Below are positions 13,701-27,400 of a DNA stretch of 64,000 nucleotides, piece by piece (position 1 is the first letter of the stretch; each line of letters starts with the position of its first letter). The translations under genes were made by a program, and so were the position numbers. Location of the stretch: assembly GCA_002633005.1 (NCBI GenBank), contig NMRA01000106.1, forward strand, positions 748,696-812,695, given 5' to 3'. Source of the stretch: Phoronis australis (taxonomy: Eukaryota > Phoronida > Phoronidae). The notes beneath the pieces are model-generated. The model saw only the letters and a list, made by a program, of their open reading frames with translations, was not told the DNA's origin and did no database searches.

Positions 13701-14920
13701 TTATAAAATGTACCGGTAAGAAAGCATAATTTCATCCGGCCCGCCATGCATGAAAGAGAAATCAATGTTCACAATTGATAAACAATAGAAAATTAAAAGG
13801 CCTGATGGCGATAAGGATTTGTCACGTAATTGAAATCAACTGCTGAAGTCATCCCAAAGATTAGCGCGCACATGAACAGTTAGACATTTGCCTTAAAATG
13901 ATGTACCATTCCAATCATTGACAGCAGCTATATTGTTTCAATGACAGGTCATATTTCTAACAAAGGACACTCACAAAAACCCTAGTGGCTTTATTTAGTT
14001 TTTTTGTGCAACACAAGATCTGTCTGGAACAAATTTTAACAGATTCTGGGATACTAACTGACTGCAATACAGTGTTACATTGCGAGACTCCACGTCCACA
14101 GCAACAAGTTGCCCGAGTCCGGATGGAATTTAGCATTGTGGATTCCTTTAGTTGCCATTTTTCAGTTTTAACTGGAAAAGGTTTTCTAAAGAATTTTGAC
14201 GAAGCTGAAATCGCACCTTTTCCGAACAAGGAGGTGAAGCTAAAACCAGCCACACGTGACCAACTCACAAAATTTTTACGAATCTATAGTTATTTTTTGT
14301 GAAATTGCACAATTCAAATTTATGAAAAAGAATCAGTAGTCCGTCAATCAAAGTATGACTGACCAATTGAAAGGACAGACTTCATACTTTGAACTTTTAC
14401 GGCGAGCTTCTTCATGACTAGTAATGCGATTAAAGAAATCTTAGCAATAAAACGATCGAAGCAGTCAAAGACACAATTTTACGCAATATGTAATAAAAAT
14501 ACATGAAGGTTATCAATTATCCTAAATATCATTAAACAACTGGTAAGAGCAGTTACCTTCATACCTTTTCACCAACTTATGTACAACAGTACAGTGCATG
14601 GTACATATTTATAGTAGCAATCAGTCAATAGTGCCACTACACAGGTGCCACGTTCAACGTAACATTGTAATGACATTTTCATGGATTTAAATATGACGGC
14701 AACATGTCCACATGGTATGCAAACTGAAAAATCAAACACGAGACATTTGAACCACGGTGCACCCTCGTTAATATGAGATCATGATTGTATCTATATTTCG
14801 GATTCGGAAATGAGTCATTACTATTTCAACTTCGGTCATCAGTGGTCACGTAAAATACACGGAAAGATGCGTTAAGTCATTTGAAATTACACCCCAGTTG
14901 TATTTCAGTAAACTACTCAC
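10716..14920 (-). other. RAB30 5' UTR intron
   Basis: An intron of about 4.2 kb is inferred from the acceptor at 10716-10717 (pyrimidine tract TTTCTTTTTAG on the minus strand) and the donor GTGAGT at 14920-14915. It carries one MITE family 1 copy at 11323-11436. Overlapping frames of about 100 aa on both strands at 13957-14302 resemble nothing I know and are not annotated. Confidence 0.5.
11323..11436 (+). repeat. MITE family 1, copy 2
   Basis: The core palindrome is intact (TTTTGAGAACCAGTTT ... AAACTAGTTCTCAA). Outer arms GCAATAGTC on the left and GACTGTTACC on the right extend the inverted repeat to about 114 bp. It lies inside the inferred RAB30 5' UTR intron. Confidence 0.65.
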
Positions 14921-15030
14921 CGTTAATCAGTTTGAATTTGATACATAAGTGGAGAAATTGAGGAAGATCACAGCATAAAACACTGCAAAACCAACCTCAG
15001 GATACCGAGGACAGTGACAGAAACTAGGAA
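14921..15030 (-). other. RAB30: Inferred RAB30 5' UTR exon
   Basis: The minus-strand donor ACG|GTGAGT sits at the left edge of this segment and pairs with the acceptor upstream of the ATG exon at 10715. The right edge (transcription start) is a guess placed just before the CRE. It contains no coding sequence. Support is splice-signal only. Confidence 0.4.
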
Positions 15031-15468
15031 GTGAGAATGACGTCATTTCATATTCGGTTAGCCACATTGTTTAGCAGTAATTTCGTACAAATGTCGAAAT
15101 ACATTTTGAAAGCAAAGTCTTGATTAAAAACGCACACTAGACTACAGAGTTAGATGAAACCTGAAAAGATGCTCATATATACAAACAAATCAAAAGAAAA
15201 ACATCGAAAAATTATGCAGTTTCCATGTGCCTACGTGACGTTTGTAAGGAAACGAGCAATTGGATAGTTCGCATACATCTTTATTATTCTATCCAATCAA
15301 ATTACCATTAACAATTTTCAGACAGCTCGCCGAAACGACGCCATTTTCATGCTGGGTGCAGTTCGAAGGTTCTTTTCAGACAATATGTTCACGTTTCACC
15401 CGTCATCTTCATTTCAAATGATGTTTTGAAGTTATTGTCTTATTTTGGTCACGACAGGGAATCCAAAG
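15030..15468. promoter_or_regulatory. Shared RAB30-PCF11 upstream region (candidate bidirectional promoter)
   Basis: This separates the inferred RAB30 first exon (minus) from the PCF11 start codon (plus). A perfect palindromic cAMP-response element TGACGTCA lies at 15038-15045. A CCAAT box (TATCCAATCA) is near 15290, and a YY1-like GACGCCATTTTC is near 15338, about 130 bases upstream of the PCF11 ATG. There is no TATA box at an obvious position. Divergent transcription from one short region is inferred from the geometry, not shown. Confidence 0.5.
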
Positions 15469-18400
15469 ATGGCTTTGGAAGCTGCCGAAGAGTTCCAATC
15501 GTCGCTGAATGATTTGACATTCAATAGCAAACCGTTAATCAACATGCTCACAATGCTGGCGGAGGAAAATGTTCTCTATGCTGCGCAGATCGTCCAAGTT
15601 ATTGAAGCTCATATTCAAAAGGTTTTGCATTTTCCTGAATATATTTTGGACTTTGAGTTTCTCTGAATTATCAAGTACGAAATGACAAGTGTCAATTTGT
15701 ACAATTTATTGATCATGAATTGTAATTTATTTTTCAGTTTCAACACAACCATTCATTCATTGTCATTGTGTTATGTGTGTATATTGTATTTCATTGAGAG
15801 TGCGAGATTCTTGCTCACAGCACCTGTTATCGTCAGGATTATGTTGTGTTAGACAGTTGTGTATACTGTTTTAATTTGCTCTTTGTATTGGTTTACCATG
15901 GGTCTGGCAAGGGGGGTGTGGGAGTTGAAAGATACTGAACGGCTTTTGATTCAGACAAGAAAATGGCGTTTTTCTCATCGTCACATACAAACATGATATC
16001 AGTCTGGTTTAGCTTCTTTTGCTTCTGCAGTTCAATGGAAATGTTTGTTTTTAAACAAAGATGCTTGAAGTTTCTGGAAAGTGGAGTCGATTTTCCAAAA
16101 GGAATTCATTTCTGTAGGCAGTTCTGTTTTTTTTTTTGTGAAAGTTACGATAATTGATGGCATATTTGCAATATATACACTGTCAAATGGTATGTTTTAA
16201 CGTGGAATGTTATTAGTGGATATCAAACAATTCAGTAAGGTAAACAATCCAAGCAACATGGGATCCAAAGTTCCAAACTGATTAGAGACCAGAACAAAAC
16301 TGACTAGAGACTAGTAGAGTTGAGGCTGGGGTTGTGACTTTGGTGATGTACTGTTGTTATTCAAAGAGAGAAAGACTTCAGATTCAACGATATGGAGATT
16401 TTGTTGTGCAGGGTATGGTGTCAGTTCGTATTGGCGATACAAAATATGTGCGCTTTTTTTTTGATATGCCTTAGCCAGTTGTGAATCATGACACTGATAT
16501 ATTGAAAGTAGAAAAACGAAATGTTTATACATTCGTATATGTTGTGAATATGTGAGCCATTAATGCCAAACCCTTGTTATCTATTTTTATAATTATCTAT
16601 TTTTATAATTAATTTTTGTAACCAGTACAGATAAAATAAAAAAATGTTTGAAATGCAGGAGCAAAAGAAATTAAAACTTAAGTCACTTTTTACTGCATTT
16701 GAACTTTAAAGTTATTATAAGCGCTGTTTAGGTAAAATAACCTATTGCCTTGGTATATCCTGTTTCATACAGTGGCAAGTGTCAAATGTCTTCATTTATG
16801 TTGTAGTCCTCACAAAAATCGTCACATGAAATAAGGGAAGTCAACACTTCCCATTTTTTCATTTTATTATCGTCAGAATGGAGCTCACAGCTGTTATTTG
16901 TGGCATAATAAACGTCTTCGTTCGTTGTTAGCCATTGTATGCCTGCTGATTTGGAGCGCTCAGTGTAACTTTAAATGATTGAAACGCTGTAAAAACACAG
17001 TGTTAGGACTGATGACCCATAAACAGCTCAATGTACTGCCAACATTGAGCGGACATTCTCATAACTAGACCAGCATTCACATAACATGGTTCACAGGGGA
17101 CGTATTTAAAAATGAACACTAACATACACAGCACCGCATTTTCAAAAATACACAACGCAGTTTTAGATACTGGTATGACTATCAGATGCGCTAAAGTATG
17201 AAATATTTGCTTGCAAACATTCAGACGTAATGTTCTCTTAAGACGCTTCAGAATAATTCTAAACAGATGAACATTTGATTTGATGTTTAGTGTGAACTCT
17301 GTCAAGTAAATTAAGCTTCAGTACAATGGTCATCCACATTTATAATTTGATGGATTTTACAACTTGAAAATAATGACACGTGCGCAATCGTGTTTGGTGT
17401 GTTTTTGTACAACGCCAACGAATTGGCGTTGATGGCCTCTGTGTGTTTGTTTTGATAAATGTTCAGCATAAGGTTACGTGCGAGGGCTTATGAGAAAAAG
17501 ATGGGCTTCTGTACGTTGAAATTGTTACAATTTCTATGGAGGGCTTTGGTATTTTACTCAGCGTACGTTGTCCTGACCTCTTTTCACTACCAAAACTCTG
17601 TTGTGGGTTATGGTACACTCAAGTTATGGTACACTCCAGTGAAAAGAAGACAAGGTGAAGCTCCATCCTCTGGAGCTGGCTGTTTTGACAAGTAAAGCTT
17701 GAAGCATGAAGATGGCCACAGAAGCAGTGAAGGCCAAAGAAGATTTTTTGAAGACGTCAACACATGTTGATTACCATTATAACACCTTGAAACAAAGACA
17801 ATGCACAATCACAAATAGTGTTTCAATAAACAAACATTCCCCATAGGCCGACAGTTCTGTGGTGGAATGGGTATTGCTGTGTTGTTTCTTTCTTCATGGA
17901 ATGCTTAGGGATTGTCCGTTATTACAGTGTTCTCCACATCCTGTTGTGACTCGTCACGGCAATGAGTTGATATTATTGTGGCGCAAGTTTGATTTCACTG
18001 CATGGAGCGTCAAAACAATTTGTGTTTCAAATGTGGGTGATTAGTCAATTGTTAATCAAATTGAAACATTTTAAACGTGTGGCACCTGTTCAGTGTATTG
18101 ATTTCTGAACTTGAGATTCAAACCAGCACAGTATGACCCAAGGTATTTGAACATTAACGTCTGTTTTGAATTGTCTGTTGTGAAGAACACTGTATTATCA
18201 ATGTTTTCTAAAGCTTATGGAAGCAGACCCCTTTTTAGTTTGCTCAAAAACATTGATTTTCTTCTCCGTTTAGACAATTACACAAACATTTCCAAATTTC
18301 AAAACCACACATCTGGGGCTAAACTTTCACTGCTAGCTTTTGAAAATGTTGATAGCTGACATTTACTTTCATCCCAGCAGTGTTTATTGGTCTCGAGTAG

Positions 18401-21400
18401 AGGAAACGTTTTGGAAACACATTTGCTAACTCTTTTGCTAGGGTTACTGTGCCCAATTATAAAGAGAAACGAGGTCTGATATTTGAAGTATTGGTCCTAT
18501 CCTGGAGTTTTGGGACACAAAGTGGACTGTGGCGTGTTTTTTGTTGGCAAACCTGTCGTGACACCCCTGAGTTTTGGTGTGTATGTGAGTAAGCCATGTT
18601 ACAGTTGACCCTCCCTGTACTTCATTCTTTGTAACCAAACATCATTGCAACACAATCTGTAGACAGAACAGTTTGCTTGGGACTAAGGAGCAAGTAAACA
18701 TTACAATCCCTGTTTGTTGTAGTGCAGACAGCACCTTGCCACTCTGAAAAATTGTGTGTCGCGCATGATGGCTCCAGGTTTTTAAGCCCTACCAAAACAA
18801 TGATTTTTGTACTCTTTTTAGCTGCAAACATTGTTTTTTGGATGGAAACGCCTTTAAGTTTTAAAATAAAAAATGGCAGTATGGGCATCTGCATACAGTT
18901 TTTACAGATTCAAACTTGGGAGCCGTGCAACTTGAGAGTTATTCGAATGAGTCGTTTGATTCTTGAGGAATGAATTTTTCACGAATGTCCAAATTTTAAA
19001 TGACCATTTTTATTTGTTTACAAGTATCTGTCTGAAAAAGACACCCATTTTCTGTGATTTTGGGAACCATCACACGATCATGTATGACGTGTGAGTGGGG
19101 GTACTGGTTAATAGGAAGTATGGATCATTTTTATTATGTACCCACATATAAATATTTGGGTTCATATTGCTGTTGTTTTTTGCTAGGCGTCGGACATTCA
19201 CTGTTGTATCTCCTAAACCCTTACAGGATATGTGAGATTTGGCAGAGGTGTTTTACTTAATGAAAGCGATCTCAGATGACAACTAGTTTCAGACTGAACC
19301 GACTACCACTATTTTCGAATGAGAACGACGTATTCTGTGTCATCTAGTGGCCATTTTATCACTAATAAACACTCCAAGAAGTAAACCTTTTGTGTAGCAG
19401 TTGTGGGTCATCTCAACGCTTTGCATTGCTCTTGTTAAGGTACTTCATAGTCACATTTCCATATCTACATCTTGGGAATAAAACAACACATTACTATTTG
19501 TGGCATGACGTCTGTCACAAAATGATCATTATAATCGAGTGCACAGTGTGAATGTAGGTCAACAAAGGGATATAGAAACAGTTTTCTTTTGTCACACTTA
19601 AGAGTTGGATCAGCCGCCAGTTTCCCTTACTAGTTGTGACAGTGGACATAAATATTGCTGCAGTGGAGTATTTTTTTACTGCGTTTTCATTACTTTGCCT
19701 AGCTACACATATTTAAGACACATGAGAAATGTGTTCTCTCTCAGGTTGCAGTGATGTCAAAGGCCGTAAAATCCTCTTGGTGTTGCGTTGACCACAGTCC
19801 TTGTGTTCTTTTTGTACACAGTTGAAAAAAATGAAGGCTGTTGACCTATGAACAACTTATTTCATTTTCATAATGTGGGGAAGGAATGTTTGTAATTTTC
19901 CTGAAATTAGGCAAGGGAATATCTAACGTGATTTTACCATTTTAACCTTCAGCTATTATCGTTGGGACTTTGTCAACATCAAACTTGTCTAAGTTTTGGA
20001 ACTTGTTTTACGAAACTTCACAGCTACTCGTATGTAGATGTTTTGCATTTATCAAACATTAACTAACGTTGAGTCCACTGGTACACTGCATTTTGTATGC
20101 TACTACATTTGCATTATAAATTATTGATGGGATGTGTTTTACTGTTTGTGAAAGTCTCCAACATTATACACTCCACTGAGATTGCATAATACGACTGATC
20201 TAGGCAGCATTGCTGTTGACATGTAACGCAATACCGTGCTATTGGTATCCAAGGTAATCGCTTGATAACATCCCTCCCAAGACCCAACTTGGCAAAATTC
20301 CCACTTTAGTTGCCAACATTTCCCGATGAATTCTTCCAATGGGAAAGTCCATGGGACGAAACCATGGTTAACAGTTTTGAAATTTCATTCTTAAAAGAAC
20401 TGAATTTTGTGTTGAAAAGGGAGCATACAAATAATATTGAAAGAGTAACGAGTTGTCAAATCTGGAATATATGAAAGAGAAAGTAAGCAGTTTTCATGTG
20501 TGGGTGGATAAAGAATTTTTTGTGGGTTGGTTACTCATTGGTTCGTATGTATCGTCTGCTGACGTGATCTACCTTTGTCTTGTTAATGGTGGGGTGTCCG
20601 AGGAGCCCGTGCGGGTAGTACAAGTGAGGCAGTAATTGGTGTTGACCAGCATCTTGTGTAAAGCTGTCTGTTATTTCTGTCAGTTGATTTGATAAAGTCT
20701 CAATGCACACACTTTGGTAAATTTTTTCATACCTCTTGCTGCTCTGACAATGGTCCTAGTTTGTATCTTGACATGTAAACAGTGATATCTGAGCTTGGGA
20801 AGAAATTCTGTTGACTGCTCTCAAAGTTGGATTGGGTTGTGGCTGGAAATGCGCTGTTTGGTTCTTCAAGCAATTGCTACATATGGGACTACGAATCAGT
20901 AATGGTCTGATACAATGTACCCGAATTTGAGAACTAGTTTTCTCCTCTGAATAACTGACATCAAACTGGTTTTCAAAATACGGGCACGTTATATCAGACT
21001 ATTGCCCTACTGCAATCAGCACAACTACCAACATTGCCGGTATTTGCTCCAATATGCGTTCACACCAACTAAACGAGGATATAACTTTAACATAGTTTTA
21101 GTTTTTTACTTGGCGGAATTCTTCGAATTCCGATAAGTATGTTGGTCTTCTATCAAGTTTTTTTTTTCTTCGCACTCTACAGGTCGCAATTTTTGTCCGA
21201 TCAGCACAAAATTTGCACACGACATGTAGATCAGAAAGTCCTGGAAGCGTATTGTTTTTGGTCATGATCGGATTCAAAATGGCGGATGTGGCGGCCATTT
21301 TGTTCTGGTTTCAGATTCAAATGCTCATAGAGGCCGCAATTTTTGACGTACAAGGCTGAAATTTGGTACGATTATTATAGGACATGTATAGTACAACTGT

Positions 21401-24400
21401 GCTGAAAAACGTTTACTTCCGGTCTAAGATGGCCGAAATATTGACAATGGCGCATGCGCACCTCGATATCTTGCCAAAAACATTTTCTCCAGTAGAGGGC
21501 GCATTGGCGAACCAATCACTTTCAAACTGGTCATGTGTTTGTTGCTATTGATCAGCTTTTATAAAATTTTGTTTAACCGGAAGTCATTTTCAAGATGGCG
21601 GCTCTGGCGCATTTTCACCCATTTTCAATCATTCTCCTGTCACATTTTAAAGGGGAAGAGTAAATGACGTGAATTTTTGCTTGTGGATTTCTTGAAGTAT
21701 GCTCTTTCATTTAATTGGTAAATGTTCTCACTTGAGAGTTAAACTGTTGAAACCCCAGTCGGTAAAGGCCAATGTCGCGAATTTCTTCCTAATACACGAA
21801 GGGTTCCTGTTTTTACGTCTGCTCTGACAATTCACTCAGGCTTTTTGCCTTTGCAACAGCTTGCCAAGCCATACTCCTGGAAGGTTATATTGATGCACAA
21901 ACTTACAACTTTTGAAACAGATTTTAAATTGTTCACAACAAGTGTTAATAACTTTTGAACTGGGTTTAAAAGTTTTAACTTTGGTCTGAACAAAGCGTTG
22001 TGTTATGTAAGCTAAGCTGGCTTAGGTTTACAGAATACAATTACATGATCTCTCCTACAATACTAAAAAGCTTACATCACTGACAAACAGCTTTAGGTGA
22101 CCAGCACCATTGTAATTTGCAGCCACTACAAACAACATAATCACTTGTACTGTTGCTTATATAACATGCCATAGATATTGATTTTAGCCCATGGTAACAA
22201 AAGGTAATCATAATGTTCATTATTTTATACACACACCAGACATGCCTTGCAGATTAATAGTGTTGAAATGTTAAGTTTTCTCTGTCTCCAGACTGGAATG
22301 ATTTACTAGTAATTAACAAAATTTCAAACTCTAATGAAACCGTCAGCTGTAAATCCTGTTAAGGACAATCAGTGAAGTGCACTTTGTCTACCCAAAAGAA
22401 ATCGGTGCTGCCCTGAAACGAACCAGAACCTGGTTTATCAAGGAGTCGTTTGAGTCACATTTCAGTCATGCAGGAGACCTGTATATTCAACATCTTTTTG
22501 AAGTGGTTTGGCACTTTTTTGCTCACGTTTAATATGCTGATATGCAAATTGATCTCGTTTCTAATTCAGGCCCCACCAGCTGCGAAGTTACCGTGTGTTT
22601 ATTTGGTGGACTCCATTTTGAAGAATATACAAGTGGGCAACTACAAGCACCTGTTTGCTCAGAACCTTGTGCACACATTTTGTGGCGTCTTCGAAAAGGT
22701 AGCTCACGATGATTTACCACAGTCTGTAGTAGAACCTTTAGTAGTGATTGAATGTAGAGCGACATGCATGGATTCCTGTGAATTGGACATATTGGAAGTA
22801 CCATTGTATGGATTGAAAAATCGTGTTTGAGAATCTAATGTTCTCCATTGTATTGTTTTTGCATTGGATTGTAAGGTCAAAAATGGGATAATTGGTTGTG
22901 GCCTGTTTTTTTTTGTTAAAAATTTATGTATTTTTAGTTATATATGTAAAAAATGTTTCCTGATGTGAACAAATTGTTACAGGAGTTGCAATGGTGCAGT
23001 GACAATGTTTGGTGTAAGTGGTTGACTTAGGGGTTGGGGTTGGCGTTACTAAACCACTTTGTTAAAAAATTGCCTTTGAGATATGTTTGTGCAGTTTTTG
23101 GAAAATGTTAAAAATTGTTGAAAGTGTTTGTGTTTTTTATTCAAATAGCCAGGTGCAGATTTCATAATGAATTCGCCTCAGGCCAAAACTGATAGTGCGA
23201 TTTTTGCCCAAAATGAAGAAGCCTGTTAAAAACATCTGGTTGTTGATAATTTCTTTTTGGTAGATAAATTAACATAGGAAAACAGCGTTAATGGGATACA
23301 CACTTGAACTTTTTATTTTTAAAATGTAGCTCAAGAAAATCTTCTGGGCCCAGTTGCATAAAAGTTATACGCCATATAGCAACAATGACGTAGCATTATC
23401 ACGCGTCACGTTGTTATTGTTGAACAATGCACCTGACGTCATGCAACAAACAAACTTATCCAGCGGATAACTTTTAAAGTTTTATGCAACTCAGCCCTGG
23501 AGTGTTACTTCCTGTTTCAATTTTCATTTAGATGACGGTTTTGTCCATGCTCTGTATTGAAAACAATATCTCTCAGAGATGTCCATGCAATGTGATATTA
23601 TGTCTCTAGCATTCTTGCTTTACAAATGTTTGCTTGAAATTCCCAGGTAAGGCAGTTGTCAGAAATTTGGGTCTGTAGTTTCAACAGAATTTCATTTAAA
23701 ATAGTTACCTTTAAGGCCCGAGCACATTACGCGCGTTGTGTGTTTAAGATATGGGTTTGATCATGTTTTAATGAATTTCACTTGATTAGACTCCAGTTGT
23801 GGGGTAAATTAACTTGGTGAGGATACGATTGGTGGTCCCAGGTACTTAGGCTTGGGACGCTGTTTCAAAATCTTGTTGAAATATGTACCCAAGTTTCTGG
23901 TGATTGCATCCCCTGGGCTTATATGGTGCCTAGGTTGTAGCCAATAGATGTGGCTAGGTCTTAAAAGTTTCGAATGCCTTATTTTGTTAAGGAATTGGTA
24001 ATTGCCCTTTTTAGCTAGTTTGCAAAAACATGACATTAATCGCTAACAGAGATTGAGAAATATGGTGTTTGGTAAAATCTCACCGCTTTCGAAAAACAAT
24101 AATGCCAAAATTCACCCTTTCATTTTTGAAAGGCTTCTAGCAATGTTGGGAATGTCTAAATTCCTTTGAACATTTGTCTTGTGGTTGCTATGGTGTACAA
24201 TTTAAGTAAGGTAAAGCATATTCTTTTATGAAAAAAAAAACAAAATTCACTTTCCACCATATTGTGTTTTAATATTGGTGAGATTTTACCGTTATCTCCT
24301 TTTAAAGTGTAGGCTACATGTGTTAGGTAACCCTCTTTTTAGGTTGACGAAAAAACCAGACAGTCCATGTTTAAACTTCGCCAGACGTGGACAGAAATGT

Positions 24401-27400
24401 TCCCAGCCACCAAACTGTATGCCCTCGATGTTCGAGTCAACCATATTGATCCAGCCTGGCCAATCACGGCCAACCCGGACTTCAGTAAAGGAAGCATTCA
24501 TGTAAACCCTAAATTCATTGTACAGGTATATGAAAAACCTAGACTAGATAAGCATTCGGAGCTTTGCTTCTATTTGTCAAACTTAACTCTAGGCTATTTT
24601 AAGGTTTTTAAGAAGCACTGCTTTGAACTTTTGTCTTTCTCTCTTTACATATTCAAATTAAATGCACTGTCTCGAAACACCACGTTGACATGGAGTTTTT
24701 AAAAACACAAGTTGACATTACTTACAGTATTGTACAAGTCCTGCTTGCCATTCGCTCTTGTGCTAAAGTCTCCACACTTTAAGACAAAAATAATTGTACG
24801 GCAATTGAACTCTTCATTTTGCACTTTCAGAGACTTTTAATATGGTTGTCAGTCCCCACAATTTCTCAAAGCATCTGATGGTATAGCATTTATTTTTGTA
24901 AGAAATTGCGTTATTGGTTTGAAATATTTTTAGCTGTTCATATTTTCAAAGAAGGGAAGGTATGTTATAGTCACCTGGTGCTAGTTAAATAAGTCAGCAT
25001 CACCAAATGCCAGCTGAAATTGGTTGAGGTTGTTTTTTTTTCTTTTAACAGTGAGTTTTTTAAGTTTCAAAATGACTGTGATCAAACTGGAATCCATTCC
25101 GCTATTTTTTGCCTTATCATTCATGCAAAAATAAATCCTGCTCGTCAGCTATATTGTGCCCTAATTAAGTTTGCCAAGATTTACTGTTAACACAAAGTTT
25201 TTTAAGTGACAATGCAAATTATTTTCTTTATCCTAAATAAAAAATGAAGTGCTGCCTAGCAATAGTCAAAAAAAAAAACAAATAAATGTCAACACCCATG
25301 AAATGGTTCAAGTCTGTTTCTTAACTTGACCAAATTATTCAGTGAGCATATCCACGTTTACTTTTGTTTGGTACTAGGGAACAGAAATGACATAGTGATA
25401 ACACTGTCTGTAGTTGTAACATGACAGACTGACTTGGCTGAGTCATGTAACTGCACAGAATTCTTATCTTAAACTGGTATTGAATGTGAAAATCCATAAG
25501 AAATGCCTACAAACATTTCTTAATGAACCCAAATTTCCGTAACGTTTATAGGAGAGTTATTTATTTTGATCTTGGTGAGAATTTCCAGAAAAAGAAACAG
25601 TTCACTGTTATTGAAAATACCCTTGAAATAAGAGATTTCGTTGACATATACATCTTGTCAGTCGCCATAGTTTCAATGATCTTCAGTTCAAGACGTCACA
25701 TTTCAAAATAAAAGGGAATGTACATTGCATCGTGGGATGAAACAAGCACATTGATGAGCGTTTGAGAGACCATTTTTTAATATGAAACAAAAAAGTTAGT
25801 TGTGTGATGTTGAATGGAATGCAAATTCAGAGAAAAAGAAATTGCTGAACAGCCTACCACTGTACCTATCTATTATTGAATAAGCATTTTCATAAAGTAT
25901 ATACACAACCTCTGCTTGTGTTTATGCGCCTACATGTTTGTATGTGGATGCATTATGCCATCATCTCTGTCCGGCGTCCGCTGCTCTATCTCCAAAACCC
26001 TTTGACGTATGTTCATGAAATATGGCACATGTTCCTTTCATGGATGGGGCAGCATTAGCGAACTTTCAGAAGGATCCAATTCCGGGTGTGCCCTCTAGTG
26101 GCAATTTTAGTTTTTTACGGTTACCTCTTTATCTTCAAAGGTCCTCAACATATTTTCTTAAAATTTGGCATACAGGCGTCTATAAGTGAGATGACGCTGT
26201 TTTTTTTTCGTTTTCGGATGGATTCGACGAAGTTTGCGTCACTTAGTGGCCATTTTTGCTGTTTTCGAGTCTGTTTTTTGGCATCCACCCCTCTATCAAC
26301 CAAACCGCTCTAAGGACGCTGGTGAAAATTGGCATGAAGAGGACGACTGACGATGATTTTCCGACAATTTCGTTTATTGTTGCGCATCTAAGTTGCAGTT
26401 TTGTTTTTTTTTTGCGCCCATGACTGTATCTCCTAAACCGTTGGCAGGATCTTTACTAAATTTAGCAAGTGTATTTATATGATGTTGACTATGAGTGAAG
26501 ATGACTTTCGGAGGCATCTGACTACTGGTTTGCCCCCTAGTTGCAATTTCAGTTTTTACATTTACCTCTGTATGTTCAAAGGTCCTCAACATATTGTCAT
26601 AAAATTTGGCGTATAGGCATCTATTAGTGAGATGACGCTATCCCGTTTTCAGATGGATTCGACAAAGTTTGTGCCACCTAGTGGCCATTTTGCCGTTTTT
26701 GAGTCTTGGTATATCTACTCTTCTATCAACCAAATGGCTCTAAGGATGATTGTGAAAATTGGCATCAATGTTTTTACTACAAAGCTAATGATGATTTTTC
26801 GACTACTGTGGCACCTAGTGGCAGTTTTGTTTTTTGTTGCACCCACGGCTGTATCTCCTAAACCTCTTGCAGGATCGTTGCTAAATTCATAAGTGTATTT
26901 ATGTTATGTTCACAACGGATGACAACAACTTTCAGACGGATCTGACTACCAGTGTGCCCCCTAGTGGCAATTTTAGTTTTTAGGTTTACCTCTGTTTCTT
27001 CAAAGGTCCTTAACAGATTTTCAGAAAATTTGAAATATAGGCATCTATTGGTGAGATGATGCTATTCTCCCGTTTTCAGATGGAATTGAAGTACTTTGCG
27101 CCACTTAGTGGCCATTTTTCCTGTTTTCGCGTCCACCTCTCAATCAACCAAACCATTCTAAGGTTGATTTTGAAAATTGGCGTGTATGTTCTCAGTGGTA
27201 AGAGGGCAGTTCACTATAAGGAATTCGACTACTGTGGCGTCTCCTAGTGGTAGTTTTGTTTTGCACCCATAGCTGCATCTCCTTAACACTGTGCACGATC
27301 TTTATTAACACTGTGCCCCATAGTGGCAATTTCACTTTTCCCATTTTCCTTTGTTTCTCTGAAGTTCCTTGACAGATTTTTATGGAATTTACTATATAGC

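Larger units (their letters stand above)
15622..22569 (+). other. PCF11 intron 1 (6.9 kb)
   Basis: The donor is AAG|GTTTTG, a weak match to GTRAGT; the acceptor is CTAATTCAG. Read-through would add 14 residues and stop at 15664-15666. The intron contains AATAAA hexamers (16635, 16907, 17825), a relic of the TAGTGG-box repeat near 19.2-19.4 kb, a MITE family 1 copy at 20897-21006 and a promoter-motif-rich repeat at about 21.17-21.64 kb. I see no second gene in it. Open frames up to about 100 aa lack family resemblance. Confidence 0.75.
22699..24342 (+). other. PCF11 intron 2
   Basis: A 1.64-kb intron between the two central CID exons. It contains two short inverted-repeat elements (23346-23497 and 24071-24290) and no gene. 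Confidence 0.8.

Noticed and set aside
13957-14302. Overlapping ~100-codon frames on both strands
   Set aside because: They mirror each other in an intron region; neither has recognisable motifs or splice continuity with RAB30.
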